64,000 nucleotides of DNA from IMG/VR virus record IMGVR_UViG_3300005289_000016, positions 62,001 to 126,000 of that record; one strand, written 5' to 3'. Made by a program: the position numbers and the translations under genes. The stretch comes from a virus. Every line of letters starts with the position of its first letter. Within the stretch, counting starts at the first letter, position 1. Positions 8,635 through 17,650 of this stretch are shown in pieces. Below the pieces are notes generated by a model. That model was given only the letters and a program-made list of their open reading frames with translations. It did no database searches and was not told the origin of the DNA.

Positions 8635-10869
8635 ATGTTCAACGACAGTACCCCGTCCGTGCAAGAGCAGTTGGCCCGGCTCTACGCGCAGCAAGAATGG
8701 CACAATCCAGTCGAGCTGCACCCTGAGCTGATGTCGCTGTACGGACTCAACCCATTTATCCGGCACATCTCCGCTAGCCGAGCGGCGATGTTTACTGGTA
8801 ACTTGGCGCAAATGGTGGTTATCAAGAACCCCATGCGCAAACGCATCCGTTCTGGGATGGAGCGCCCATTTGGCGAAGCCACGTTCTCTATTGAGTTCGC
8901 TGACGACGTCGAGGTGCTCGAGATCATCCCACGCTTTGGCCATACGGCAGGCGCTAACCGCATCCGTCACTCGCCTCAAACGGCAGTCATCTACGAGAAC
9001 CTTCGCACGAAGGAACTTGGCGTGACCATGTTGACGGACTACCATGTCACTCACCAGCACTTCGGCACCGAGTTCAAGCGCAACCGTGATGCGCTGGACA
9101 AGATGCGTAAAGGTGTCCGGTTCAAGAAAGGAACCCGACTGGCGCACAGCCCGTTGATCGACGAACACAAGAACTACATGTACGGCCGCGAGACTAACGT
9201 GCTCATGGCGTCCGACGTGGCAGGGACTGAAGACGGCGTGAAGGCGCGCAGAGGCTATCTGGCCGCGCTGGCTCCCACAGGATTTGAGACCCGCGTGTTC
9301 GAATTCGGGCGAGAGTTCTTCCCAACCAACCAATCGACCGTTCCCGGCATCTACAAGATCATGCCGGACCTGGGCGAGAAAGTAAGCAGTACCGGACTGC
9401 TGGTGGCACTGCGCCGCTACGATCCGATCAGTGCCGTGGCAAACATGACTGTCGACGCACTGATGCAGCCGGACTACATCTTTGACCGCAAGCGCTTCGT
9501 GCAACATATCGATGCCGAAGTGGTGGACATCCGAGTTGAGCGTAACACCTCGATCCCGATCCCGCCGTTGCCTGTGGGCATGGACGAGCAGTTGCTCAAG
9601 TATTACAACGCCGATACCGAGTTCTACAAGAAGATCGTAGACTTCTGGACCGAGCGTCGTAAGGATGCTCGCCGCCGTGGGTATCAAGAGCTGCCGATGG
9701 AACCAGAGCTGAGCCATCTGGTGTTCGAGGCCATTGGCCGCGTGACGCCGGACTACATCCGCCCTGACGGTGGCTTCAACAAGAAGTACGATGACAACGG
9801 CAAGGTCGACAAGGTCTACCGTGGGCTGAAGTTGGATGCTTGGCGGGTAGAGATTACCTTCAAGTACCTCTCGGTACCCAACAAAGGCTATAAGATCACC
9901 GACATCAACGGGAACAAGTCGGTAGTCGTTGAAGTAGTAGATGACGAAGACATGCCGGTCGATGAGAACGGTATCGTTGCGGACATCGTGGTTGACCCGA
10001 ACAGCCGCTGGAACCGGGTAACTCCGGCCTCCCCGATCGAGATGATCATCTCCGGGGCAGCGCGTGACTTGGGTAAACGGATTCAGGCATCGTTCGGCTT
10101 CCCGCTGAATGACCAGATCTCTGAGGAAGAAGCCACAGACGTGGTGTACGCCCCAGAGAACCGTGACTTGGTAGATGCAGCCTTTAATGAGCTGCTGGAG
10201 TTCTACAAGGTTGTGGTGCCGTTCCACTGGCAAGACCTGACTGACCCCGAGTACCACCGGTTCAATCCGGAGTACAAGTACTCGCAAGTGGCCGCGGTAA
10301 TCTACGACCACATGTTCGGGCTCGACATGGAAATGCCGACCAACAACCCGATCCACATGCCGGACGTGATCCGTACCATCAAGGAGCGCTGGCCGCCGTT
10401 CATTACGCCGGTGCGTTTCCGTGGTCGTGATGGCAACATGAAGGTTTCTCGTGAACCGATGTTGATTGCCCCGTCCTATTACATCAACCTGGAAAAGACC
10501 GCAGAAGACTCGTGGATGGCGGCATCGTCTGCGAAGTGCAACGTCTTCGGTACAACTGCGCGTCTGAGCAACAATGACAAGTACGACTCTCCCGGTCGTC
10601 AGTCGTCTATCCGTGTCGGTGAGTCTGAGTTCCGGTCCGAAGCTGCCGTGTGCGGCGGTGAAGCGATCGCAGATCAGAAGGATGCGTCCAACAACCCAAT
10701 CGCGCACAAGTTCGTGCTGCGGCGGTTGTTGACCCACCCTACACCCACAAACGTCGAAGAAGTACTCGACCGTGCCGTGGTGCCTGTTGGGGGACATCGA
10801 CCGTTGGCCTACATGCGCAACATGTTCGAATGCTCCGGCAAGCAACTCACCAACGAATACGCGGAGTAA
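8635..10869 (+). CDS. RNA polymerase beta subunit, C-terminal part (non-virion RNAP type)
   Basis: The 744-aa protein carries a conserved beta block at residues 400-470: a GYKITDINGNK segment, then EDMPVDENG and a DIVVDPN segment. It lines up with E. coli RpoB GDK..GRHGNKG, EDMPYDENG and DIVLNPLG around the active site and the beta-beta' junction. Residues 48-66 recall the beta region before the rifampicin pocket. The N-terminal beta half is absent, as in phiKZ where beta is split into separate genes (gp71-73 being the C-terminal part). Unlike phiKZ gp71-73, this reading frame has no intron. GGGAG precedes the ATG; the beta' gene starts three bases after the stop. It likely forms part of the multi-subunit RNAP made after infection that transcribes later genes. 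Confidence 0.85.
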   Translation: MFNDSTPSVQEQLARLYAQQEWHNPVELHPELMSLYGLNPFIRHISASRAAMFTGNLAQMVVIKNPMRKRIRSGMERPFGEATFSIEFADDVEVLEIIPRFGHTAGANRIRHSPQTAVIYENLRTKELGVTMLTDYHVTHQHFGTEFKRNRDALDKMRKGVRFKKGTRLAHSPLIDEHKNYMYGRETNVLMASDVAGTEDGVKARRGYLAALAPTGFETRVFEFGREFFPTNQSTVPGIYKIMPDLGEKVSSTGLLVALRRYDPISAVANMTVDALMQPDYIFDRKRFVQHIDAEVVDIRVERNTSIPIPPLPVGMDEQLLKYYNADTEFYKKIVDFWTERRKDARRRGYQELPMEPELSHLVFEAIGRVTPDYIRPDGGFNKKYDDNGKVDKVYRGLKLDAWRVEITFKYLSVPNKGYKITDINGNKSVVVEVVDDEDMPVDENGIVADIVVDPNSRWNRVTPASPIEMIISGAARDLGKRIQASFGFPLNDQISEEEATDVVYAPENRDLVDAAFNELLEFYKVVVPFHWQDLTDPEYHRFNPEYKYSQVAAVIYDHMFGLDMEMPTNNPIHMPDVIRTIKERWPPFITPVRFRGRDGNMKVSREPMLIAPSYYINLEKTAEDSWMAASSAKCNVFGTTARLSNNDKYDSPGRQSSIRVGESEFRSEAAVCGGEAIADQKDASNNPIAHKFVLRRLLTHPTPTNVEEVLDRAVVPVGGHRPLAYMRNMFECSGKQLTNEYAE

Positions 10870-10872
10870 GCA

Positions 10873-12975
10873 ATGCGTCGAATCAAAGCACGTGAGTTCA
10901 TGAACCGCGACATCGTCGCGGAGTGGCCACTGGACGATGAGCGGCTGGAGATTGAGTTCGACGACGGTATCCTTGAGACCACCACTCGCCGGACTGCGTT
11001 GAGCTGGTTCTGCTGGGAGTTGCACCGTCAGTTCCCACGCACCCCGCTGAACATGAACCACCACATTGGTAATGCGTTCCCAAGTGCCGACATGGTACCG
11101 AAGACGCTGTCCAACATCGTTCGGTCGCTGCACTACACCTACTTCACCCCTGGCATTGAAATGGCCAACCACGACCTGTGCTACGACCGGGAGGACGTGT
11201 GGCGTGTGGTCAAAGATGTAGGCAACGAAATCTACAACGTGTTGTCGATCAACCTCGAAGAGTGGCATGTGCACATCAACGGCTTCCACTTGCTGGAGCT
11301 GTACGATTACCCACCGCTGGTGGCGATCCGTGGCACGCTGCAAGAGAACCAGCTATCCATCAGTAACGCGATGGATAAGACAGCCGAAGTCTTGATGAAA
11401 GACCCGGCTATTCTGCACAACCCAATCGTGCGGGGCCTGCGTTCCAAGCAGATCAAGATGGGCCAGTTCATGCAGATCATCCTCTGCTTGGGCTACCGGA
11501 CTGACCTCGACCAGGTGATCTTCCGTAAACCGATCACGGTGGGCTTCTTCGAAGGCCTGACCAAGATGCACGACATCATGATCGAGTCGTGCTCCGCGAA
11601 GAAGGCTTTACTGTTTACCAAGAAGCCCCTGCGGATCGTTGAGTACTTCAACCGGAAAATGCAGCTGTCCACTACTGTTGTGGATAAGCTCATCTGGAAC
11701 GACTGTGGCTCGGATGAATACGCCGAGATCGTAGTCGACTCCAGCCTCTGGTCTCACCTCGACGGTAAGTTCTTCTTGAACGAGAAGACCAACAAGCTCA
11801 CCCCAATCCATGCCGATAACACGGCACAGATGAAGGCGCTGAAGGGTCAGACCATCAAGATGCGGTCTGGCATGTTCTGTCGTTACCGCGGCAATGGTGA
11901 AGTCTGCCATGTCTGCTTCGGCGAACTGGCTTGGTCCATCCCTCGGGAAACCAGTCTGGGCCACGTGTGTGCTACTGAACTGTGCCGGGAAGGTTCCCAG
12001 CGAACGCTGTCCGTGAAACACTTGGACGGCTCGTCGGTGGTGGAAGAGATCGTGATTGCGGAGGAACACTTGCCGTACATCGACGTCTGTGCCAGCGACC
12101 CGGCCATGAACGACAACGCAGATGTGGAAGTGATGTCGAACGTCACGGAAGAAGCACTGGGCGAAGCAATTCCTCAGACTGCCCGTGAATCGTCGTTGCT
12201 GAAGTTCAACCCACGTCTGAAGAAGATGAAGCCAATTCTGATCCTTCAGGCATCTGCGGACAAGAACACCGACAACGGGACCGAGCTGGCAGGTATCAAC
12301 AAAGATACCGTCATCGAACGTCTGAACATCCACCGCTTCACTGCCTTCCGGGAAGTGCAGATCCGGACCACCAACTTGCGGGAAGAAACCCACGATGCTT
12401 GGATTCCGGTTTGCCAAGGTGCACGTCTGGGCTCGCTGTCGCGGCTCATGCTGTACTACATCCAGGAACACGGGTACACCATCAACGAGAACGGTGACTT
12501 CTGCATCGACCTGAGCGATTGGGACTTCGGTGCACCGGCGTTCTCCCTGCCACGCCGCCATGCCAGTACGCTGGACTTCATGGCAGCAGTTGAGGCCTTC
12601 ATCCGATCTCCGGCGAAGAAGTCGGAACGGAATGGGTTCTCGGGCAAGATGCTGACCAGCTACACGGACCCCGTGGCAGCCTTGTTGGACTTCAGTGACT
12701 TGGTGAACTCGCAGCTGCGGGTATCCATCAGCCACCTTGAAGTGATCCTGCTGTCGCTCATGCGCCCAGCCGATGACCCGGACGACTACTGCCTGCCACC
12801 GTTTGGCCGGCCAACGAAGTTCGAGGAACACCGGACCCTGATGCAGTACCGCTCCGGCGGACAGCAACTGGCGTACGAGCGTCAACCGGACATGATCGAA
12901 GACCCAGACAGCTACTTGATTACCAAGCGGCCTGCTGGACTCCTCGATCCGTTCGTGTTCCCAGAAGTGATCTGA
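10873..12975 (+). CDS. RNA polymerase beta' subunit, C-terminal part (non-virion RNAP type)
   Basis: The 700-aa protein starts within beta'. A trigger-loop and bridge-helix region lies at residues 230-285 (SAKKALL then NDCG, compare RpoC ARKGLAD and EDDCG). A Cys cluster follows (C336, C345, C348), then residues 361-385 (SLGHVCATELCREGSQRTLS), which match RpoC [21 protein letters not shown]. The beta' N-terminal half with the NADFDGD catalytic loop is missing and should be a separate gene outside the window. phiKZ has the same split (gp74 is the C-terminal part, directly after beta). GGAG precedes the ATG and the gene is co-transcribed with beta. A terminator follows at 12981. Confidence 0.87.
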   Translation: MRRIKAREFMNRDIVAEWPLDDERLEIEFDDGILETTTRRTALSWFCWELHRQFPRTPLNMNHHIGNAFPSADMVPKTLSNIVRSLHYTYFTPGIEMANHDLCYDREDVWRVVKDVGNEIYNVLSINLEEWHVHINGFHLLELYDYPPLVAIRGTLQENQLSISNAMDKTAEVLMKDPAILHNPIVRGLRSKQIKMGQFMQIILCLGYRTDLDQVIFRKPITVGFFEGLTKMHDIMIESCSAKKALLFTKKPLRIVEYFNRKMQLSTTVVDKLIWNDCGSDEYAEIVVDSSLWSHLDGKFFLNEKTNKLTPIHADNTAQMKALKGQTIKMRSGMFCRYRGNGEVCHVCFGELAWSIPRETSLGHVCATELCREGSQRTLSVKHLDGSSVVEEIVIAEEHLPYIDVCASDPAMNDNADVEVMSNVTEEALGEAIPQTARESSLLKFNPRLKKMKPILILQASADKNTDNGTELAGINKDTVIERLNIHRFTAFREVQIRTTNLREETHDAWIPVCQGARLGSLSRLMLYYIQEHGYTINENGDFCIDLSDWDFGAPAFSLPRRHASTLDFMAAVEAFIRSPAKKSERNGFSGKMLTSYTDPVAALLDFSDLVNSQLRVSISHLEVILLSLMRPADDPDDYCLPPFGRPTKFEEHRTLMQYRSGGQQLAYERQPDMIEDPDSYLITKRPAGLLDPFVFPEVI

Positions 12976-12980
12976 CCATT

Positions 12981-13010
12981 AGAGGAGCCTTCGGGCTCCT
13001 CTTCTTATTT
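12981..13010 (+). terminator. Intrinsic terminator with TTCG loop
   Basis: Nine-pair stem AGAGGAGCC/GGCTCCTCT around TTCG, then TCTTATTTTG. It ends the RNAP beta-beta' unit. Confidence 0.85.
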
Positions 13011-13017
13011 TGTTTGA

Positions 13018-13052
13018 TGGACCTCCGTGGACGTCTATGGACGTTGGTGGAC
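13018..13052 (+). repeat. Four direct TGGAC repeats with exact 10-bp period
   Basis: TGGAC begins at 13018, 13028, 13038 and 13048, so the copies lie on one face of the helix. An AT-rich stretch (AGTTTTTAATCATC) follows. The array lies in the 140-bp gap between the RNAP terminator and the helicase gene. It could be an operator for a repeated DNA-binding protein or part of an origin. Confidence 0.75.
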
Positions 13053-13079
13053 AGTTTTTAATCATCTAAATGAGGTTTG

Positions 13080-13084
13080 TTATG
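13080..13084 (+). promoter_or_regulatory. TTATG element before the helicase gene
   Basis: TTATG inside the palindrome GTTATGTAAC (13079-13088), 34 bases before the helicase ATG. It matches the spacing of other TATG elements in the window, but the motif is short. Confidence 0.4.
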
Positions 13085-13117
13085 TAACAGTCGTATGCCG
13101 CCAGTTAGGGATGTCCC

Positions 13118-14674
13118 ATGAAAATCGATGTCTATAGTCACGGTTTGAGGGTTACGGATGTAATCAACGACCGTGATCTCCAGGCGATGTTGGCGTTTTG
13201 CAGGCCCCTGATCGAGATGGGATATGAGAAGCAGGGCAGGCGATTCGTCCCCAAAGGCCTCCGTACATTTGCCTCCGCTACACGGAATCGAAAAGAGTTC
13301 TACTTCCACCGGAACCAACTCGATGCCCTGAAGCGCCACCTTTTCGGGAATCTGGGCTACGCGCAGCATCTGGTTCCAATCACTCACCACGTCGTTGCCA
13401 AGGACATCTTGCCCAAGGTAGAGTTCGACGTCCGTAAGATGTTCCCACCGCGTGAGCGCCAAGTCGGGATCATCGAATACGTCCTTGATGACCAGAACCC
13501 CAAGTGGGACCCGATCATCAAGATGGTTACATTGCAGACAGGCGGCGGTAAGACCTACGTTGCCCAGTACTGCATGAACAAGCTGCAACTGCGTACGGCT
13601 ATTCACTTTAAAGGCGGTTACGTCTCACGGTGGAAGGATGACCTTGAAGAGACGTTCAAGTTCAAGCGCGGTGAGTTCCTGATTGTCCGTGGTGGTAAGG
13701 ACATGATTGCCCTTCAGCAAATGGCGCTGGACGGTGATCTAGACAAGCTGAAAGTCGTGATCATCACGGCTGCTACCATGCGCGACTACATCAAGAACTA
13801 CGAGGAGTCCAACGGTAACAGCAAGCTGTACCCGATCAAGCCTATCGACTTCTACCCGAAGACCGGTATTGGCTTCCGGGTCACGGACGAACTGCACCAA
13901 GAGTTCCACAACAACTACCGCATCGACCTGTACACTCACACGTACAAGACGCTGGGCCTGTCCGCTACCATGGTCAGCTCGGATGCGTTCAAGAACCGGA
14001 TGTACGACATTGGCTACCCGACGTCTCAGCGACACGACGGTGGCGGTTACAACGTCTACATCGGTGTGACAGCGATCCTCTACCACATGGACCCGGATGT
14101 TCGGATCAAGTTCATGGGGGCTCAGGGTTACTCGCACACCACGTTCGAAGAATCCGTCATGCGGCATAAAGGGCTCCTGAAGTCCTACCTCAAGATCATT
14201 GACCACGCGATCTACAATCGCTTCGTGTCGGTGCGTGAGGAAGGACAGAAGGCACTGGTGTTCTTTGCCCGTGTAGACCTCTGTACGCTCATGGTAGAAC
14301 GTCTGAAGAAGATGTACCCAGAACTGAACGTCGTTCGGTACGTGGGCTCTGAAGGCGACTCCTACGATGAATTGCTGGAAGCCGACATCGGCGTGACCAC
14401 CATTGGTTCTGGTGGTACCGCGATCGACATCAAGAACCTGCGTTGCTCGTTCATGTCGACGGCTATCGATTCGCGTCAATCCAACGAACAGGTACTGGGT
14501 CGTACCCGCCCCCTGATCGGCTGGCCAGACGTGACACCTGAGTTCATTTACTTCGGGTGCCTCGAGATCGAACAGCATTGTAAATACCACCGTAACAAAA
14601 TCGAGTTCTTCAAGGGCAAAGTTGTTTCGCACATGGAAGTCATGTCGAAATACGTCCTGACACTCGCTGGGTGA
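13118..14674 (+). CDS. Superfamily 2 DNA/RNA helicase (UvsW-like)
   Basis: The 518-aa helicase carries motif I TGGGKT (141-146), motif II DELH (257-260), motif III SAT (282-284) and a motif VI block around residue 460 (NEQVLGRTRP), so both RecA-like domains are present. Length and motif forms recall T4 UvsW-like helicases that remodel forks and recombination intermediates. The N-terminal 130 residues form an extra domain before motif I. The ATG lies just after GGGATG with a weak site. The gene has its own leader (10-bp repeats and a TTATG element) and a downstream hairpin, so it may be a separate unit. phiKZ also has a helicase gene just after the RNAP beta' gene (from memory). Confidence 0.88.
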   Translation: MKIDVYSHGLRVTDVINDRDLQAMLAFCRPLIEMGYEKQGRRFVPKGLRTFASATRNRKEFYFHRNQLDALKRHLFGNLGYAQHLVPITHHVVAKDILPKVEFDVRKMFPPRERQVGIIEYVLDDQNPKWDPIIKMVTLQTGGGKTYVAQYCMNKLQLRTAIHFKGGYVSRWKDDLEETFKFKRGEFLIVRGGKDMIALQQMALDGDLDKLKVVIITAATMRDYIKNYEESNGNSKLYPIKPIDFYPKTGIGFRVTDELHQEFHNNYRIDLYTHTYKTLGLSATMVSSDAFKNRMYDIGYPTSQRHDGGGYNVYIGVTAILYHMDPDVRIKFMGAQGYSHTTFEESVMRHKGLLKSYLKIIDHAIYNRFVSVREEGQKALVFFARVDLCTLMVERLKKMYPELNVVRYVGSEGDSYDELLEADIGVTTIGSGGTAIDIKNLRCSFMSTAIDSRQSNEQVLGRTRPLIGWPDVTPEFIYFGCLEIEQHCKYHRNKIEFFKGKVVSHMEVMSKYVLTLAG

Positions 14675-14676
14675 GA

Positions 14677-14697
14677 GGGAGGGCTTCGGCCCTCCCC
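14677..14697 (+). terminator. TTCG hairpin followed by TTATGCC
   Basis: Perfect eight-pair GGGAGGGC/GCCCTCCC stem around TTCG, three bases after the helicase stop. There is no T run; TTATGCC follows at once. Confidence 0.7.
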
Positions 14698-14704
14698 TTA
14701 TGCC
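14698..14704 (+). promoter_or_regulatory. TTATGCC element after hairpin
   Basis: One of six exact TTATGCC copies placed 0-3 bases after a hairpin. The next start codon (14764) is about 60 bases downstream. CTATTATCTG at 14730 could be a second promoter motif here. Confidence 0.5.
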
Positions 14705-14763
14705 GCCTGTCAAAGAAAATGAACTCTGTCTATTATCTGAACGCACCACACCGAGACCTCACC

Positions 14764-15453
14764 ATGGATAACAACATCGTAGATTTCACTACTCGTTTCC
14801 AGCTAAAGAAAGAACTGGCTGAGAAGCCTGTACCGCTGGAAGGCTACCAGTTACCTAACAGCGAGATTCTGATGGACCCGAGCCTCAAGCTCAACGTCCT
14901 GCTCCAGCACACCGCTGATAAGTTTCTTGATGGCGATATGGATGCCTACAAGATCCATCGCCTGTTGTCACTCATGGAGCACGTCTACGCAGGGTTCGTT
15001 CCCACGTTCGACCTCAAGACTTCCATGGTCATCCGTAAGCTCCCGACCGAAACCTCCCCGACAGACTTCTCGGTCTATTCGTGGGGCATTGCCATGGACC
15101 GCATGATCGGCAAAGATCACGAGCCAGCGACTTCATTCCGTCCCAGCTATCAACTCGAAGCGCAGCTGATCGAAGTCGATGAAGGCACCGTGACCAAAGT
15201 GGGCACCATTTACCCTGACGAGTGGATGGACTTCACCTTTGCGGAGGATGACATCATCACCGCTCGCACTCCGAAGCATTTCATCCGCCGAATGAACGAT
15301 CTGGTGAAGATCAATGGCGGTAAAGGCATCGTCACTTCCGATGGTGGTTATCTCGTGGCGTTGCCTTATGGTGGACGTCTTGCGTACATGATCGCTCTTG
15401 TGCTCGAGAGCCCAATCGTACTGCTCCCTCCAGACCAACGCAAACCATTGTAA
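14764..15453 (+). CDS. Hypothetical protein, 229 aa
   Basis: Not recognised. ATG 14764 is preferred to the in-frame upstream start at 14671, because that one lies inside the helicase stop and hairpin. The product is soluble with an acidic central part; a Gly-rich segment near the C-terminus (IVTSDGGYLVALPYGGRLAY) may be a loop of a beta-rich domain. It leads a unit with the next two genes, with 9- and 2-base gaps. Confidence 0.8.
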   Translation: MDNNIVDFTTRFQLKKELAEKPVPLEGYQLPNSEILMDPSLKLNVLLQHTADKFLDGDMDAYKIHRLLSLMEHVYAGFVPTFDLKTSMVIRKLPTETSPTDFSVYSWGIAMDRMIGKDHEPATSFRPSYQLEAQLIEVDEGTVTKVGTIYPDEWMDFTFAEDDIITARTPKHFIRRMNDLVKINGGKGIVTSDGGYLVALPYGGRLAYMIALVLESPIVLLPPDQRKPL

Positions 15454-15462
15454 GGACGTTCC

Positions 15463-15951
15463 ATGGCTATTCCAGAGTACGCTGATAAACGTGCCCACAA
15501 GCACTTCACACGCGGTTTCGTCGGTAGTCGGCACGGTGACAACGGTACGCAGTACAGCACGTCGTGGGACGCCTTGAGCGAAGCCGTACCTACGACTTAC
15601 CACGTCTACGACAACGGTCACGGTCGTGTCTGTGTCTACTGTGGCAATCGTCCATTTCCCATCCAAGACCACGTAGGCGGAGCAGTCCTTGACCATGCTT
15701 GTGTCTGCGCTGATGCAATGGATGAAGTGGAATGGAAGAAGGAGTTCAACGCCCTGCTAATGAAGCAGAACCGGGAACGTGAAGAGCTGCGTAAGAAGGC
15801 TCCGAAGACTAACCCGGAAGTGTTGACCAAACTCGTCAGTCGTGTGTCTGCCAAGATCGTTGAAGAAGTCGAGCGTGGCTGGGGCCACTCCGAACTCAAG
15901 CGACTTGGCGTAAACTTCGCCGCTCCCTGTGATCAATTCGATAAGGACTAA
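15463..15951 (+). CDS. Small protein with putative zinc-binding cysteines
   Basis: The 162-aa product has C57-x2-C60 and, 20 residues on, H78-x-C80-x-C82, which could bind one zinc. The C-terminal half (85-150) is a charged, probably coiled helix rich in Lys, Glu and Arg. AAGGACG precedes the ATG. The context is small genes after the helicase. A DNA- or protein-binding adaptor is possible, but this is inference from the Cys pattern only. Confidence 0.8.
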   Translation: MAIPEYADKRAHKHFTRGFVGSRHGDNGTQYSTSWDALSEAVPTTYHVYDNGHGRVCVYCGNRPFPIQDHVGGAVLDHACVCADAMDEVEWKKEFNALLMKQNREREELRKKAPKTNPEVLTKLVSRVSAKIVEEVERGWGHSELKRLGVNFAAPCDQFDKD

Positions 15952-15953
15952 CC

Positions 15954-16949
15954 ATGCTCCCTAGCAACGAGAACATCGTCTACCACATGGCCGAACAGTT
16001 GGCTGCTAACCTCATGAATAACAATGTGGGGCACGCATACCCGCAACTGGTGCCTGTGCTCCAGACCATGGGCTTCGACCTGCGTAACGTCTTTTCCCAG
16101 CTGCTGGGAGCGCAACGTCAGGAGCTGTTCTTCGGTGAGGCACCGTGGGCCAAGCTGTACGAACTCCAGACCGGCAGAACGATTTGCGTGCCGGATCGCA
16201 CCATCCTCAAGAACCTCTGCCCAGAGCGTGGCTCGATGGTCGGTGACCGTCCTTGGGAGGAGATCCTCAAGTATTTCCTGGCTGGCTGGGAGAACCCTGA
16301 GGGCGATGAGGAGTGGCACTTCTTCCTCGGTGGACCGACGGACTACGACAACCAGGTCGTCATCAATTTCAAGAATATGTGCGCTACGTACTACTGGGCC
16401 AACAACGACATGTGCCTGACGCTGCCGGTGTTCTCTCACAGTCGTGGTCAGTTGACCTGCCCACTGTTCCATGAGCCGTATGACGTGGATGTCGAGTACC
16501 CTTACATTCAGCGTACACTACTCGATCAATTGATGGCGGGTATGTTGACGATCTGGGACAAGGCCAACCTCGACCCTGTCGACAGTGATCTACTCGTTCA
16601 TCAGTGCTATTACGGCATTGATGGTAAGGAAGTGAAGGACGAAGACAACGTCAAGCAACTGGCCGTGTTGTTCAATGGCAACATGTACAGCAAGTACGGT
16701 AAGGCGTACGGGTACGTGGATTGGAACGGCTACCGTCTTCAGTTCTCTACCAAGCGCGATTGGAACAGCGATCCGTCCATCGTTCTGAAGGTGGCGGTCA
16801 TGCATCCAATTGACGACAAGAACCCCCACGATCGTTCTGTTTACAACTGGCACAAGAACCCATTGTTGGTAGCGGACCTGCGGGCGGACATGGACACGAT
16901 CCTGGATCAGTTGATCACGCAGCATGAACTCTCGATGAAGGAACAGTAA
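15954..16949 (+). CDS. Hypothetical protein, 331 aa
   Basis: Not recognised. The start codon follows AAGGAC and lies two bases after the previous stop, indicating coupling. It is a soluble aromatic-rich protein (many Trp, Tyr, Phe) with no Cys cluster or nucleotide-binding loop. It ends the unit 14764-16949, with a terminator four bases after the stop. Confidence 0.85.
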   Translation: MLPSNENIVYHMAEQLAANLMNNNVGHAYPQLVPVLQTMGFDLRNVFSQLLGAQRQELFFGEAPWAKLYELQTGRTICVPDRTILKNLCPERGSMVGDRPWEEILKYFLAGWENPEGDEEWHFFLGGPTDYDNQVVINFKNMCATYYWANNDMCLTLPVFSHSRGQLTCPLFHEPYDVDVEYPYIQRTLLDQLMAGMLTIWDKANLDPVDSDLLVHQCYYGIDGKEVKDEDNVKQLAVLFNGNMYSKYGKAYGYVDWNGYRLQFSTKRDWNSDPSIVLKVAVMHPIDDKNPHDRSVYNWHKNPLLVADLRADMDTILDQLITQHELSMKEQ

Positions 16950-16955
16950 TAAGGC

Positions 16956-16982
16956 GAGGGCTCCGGCCCTCCCTTTCTTTTT
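16956..16982 (+). terminator. Intrinsic terminator
   Basis: Six-pair stem GAGGGC/GCCCTC with loop TCCG, followed by CCTTTCTTTTTT. Confidence 0.85.
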
Positions 16983-17004
16983 TGATTCCAAGAATCTGAA
17001 ACCC

Positions 17005-17014
17005 TACATTGTAA
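17005..17014 (+). promoter_or_regulatory. Promoter-like motif TACATTGTAA
   Basis: Variant of the GATACATTATC motif, about 32 bases before the HD gene start. It follows a strong terminator, so a promoter is needed here. Confidence 0.5.
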
Positions 17015-17045
17015 TGATGAGACAACCAATAACCAAGGAGTCACC

Positions 17046-17639
17046 ATGGGCATTGCCGAGCAGCGTATCCAAATCGTTAATGCGTTTGAAGATAAATGGC
17101 AGATCAATGATGCTGCGCATCGAGCCAATCACTTCGAAGCGGTGTTTCAGTGTGCGTTGAAGATCAGTGAACGGTTAGGGATCAATTACGATCACAAGCC
17201 GATGCTGTTCACTGCGTACTTCCATGATCTGTTTGCATGGAGTCGATTCAATCACCATGAGTTGAGTTTCCATTGGATGATGACTACGGATCATCCGGTG
17301 ATCTGTGATAACTTGAAGCCAGCGGAAATGATGCTGGTGGCGTGGGCGTGTCATCAACATCGGGCATCATTCAAAGGCAAGTTCAAGTATGAGTTCTGTG
17401 AGTTGATGAACTCTGCTGATCGGGAAGAGCCGGGTGATGTGGGTCGGATGTTGGAACGGGCGATCATGTATCGGGTCGGGAATCATCCGGAACAATCGGA
17501 TGATGAGCGGTATGCTGAATCGGTGAAGCATCTGAAAGAGAAGTTCGGGAATGGCGGTTATGCACGCTATCCTGAAATGTATCTGAAGTGCTTCAAAGAA
17601 GAGCTGCAAAAGCAGCGTGATGAAATTGCGATGTTGTAA
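17046..17639 (+). CDS. HD-domain metal-dependent phosphohydrolase
   Basis: The 197-aa product has the HD signature: H29 (RANHFEAVF), H60-D61 (TAYFHDLF), H70-H71, a later CHQHR and a further Asp (SADREE). This matches the predicted HD phosphohydrolase family with an early HxxxxF and AxxFHD. Such proteins hydrolyse phosphate esters of nucleotides or signalling molecules; the substrate is unknown. AAGGAG precedes the ATG. Codon use stands out: many codons end in G or T (GTG, TTG, CGG, GAT) where neighbours use CTG, CGT and GAC, suggesting recent acquisition from another genome. The strong terminator and own promoter motif fit an inserted single-gene unit. Confidence 0.8.
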   Translation: MGIAEQRIQIVNAFEDKWQINDAAHRANHFEAVFQCALKISERLGINYDHKPMLFTAYFHDLFAWSRFNHHELSFHWMMTTDHPVICDNLKPAEMMLVAWACHQHRASFKGKFKYEFCELMNSADREEPGDVGRMLERAIMYRVGNHPEQSDDERYAESVKHLKEKFGNGGYARYPEMYLKCFKEELQKQRDEIAML

Positions 17640-17650
17640 GGGGAAAGTTA

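Noticed and set aside
8635-10869. Intron in the RNAP beta gene, as in phiKZ gp71-73
   Set aside because: The frame is continuous with no internal break or homing-endonuclease gene, so no intron is present here.
8209-11343. Very long minus-strand open frame antisense to the RNAP beta and beta' genes
   Set aside because: Only the part 8209-8547 has a ribosome site and lies in empty DNA. The rest is a shadow produced by GC-rich codons of the RNAP genes on the other strand.
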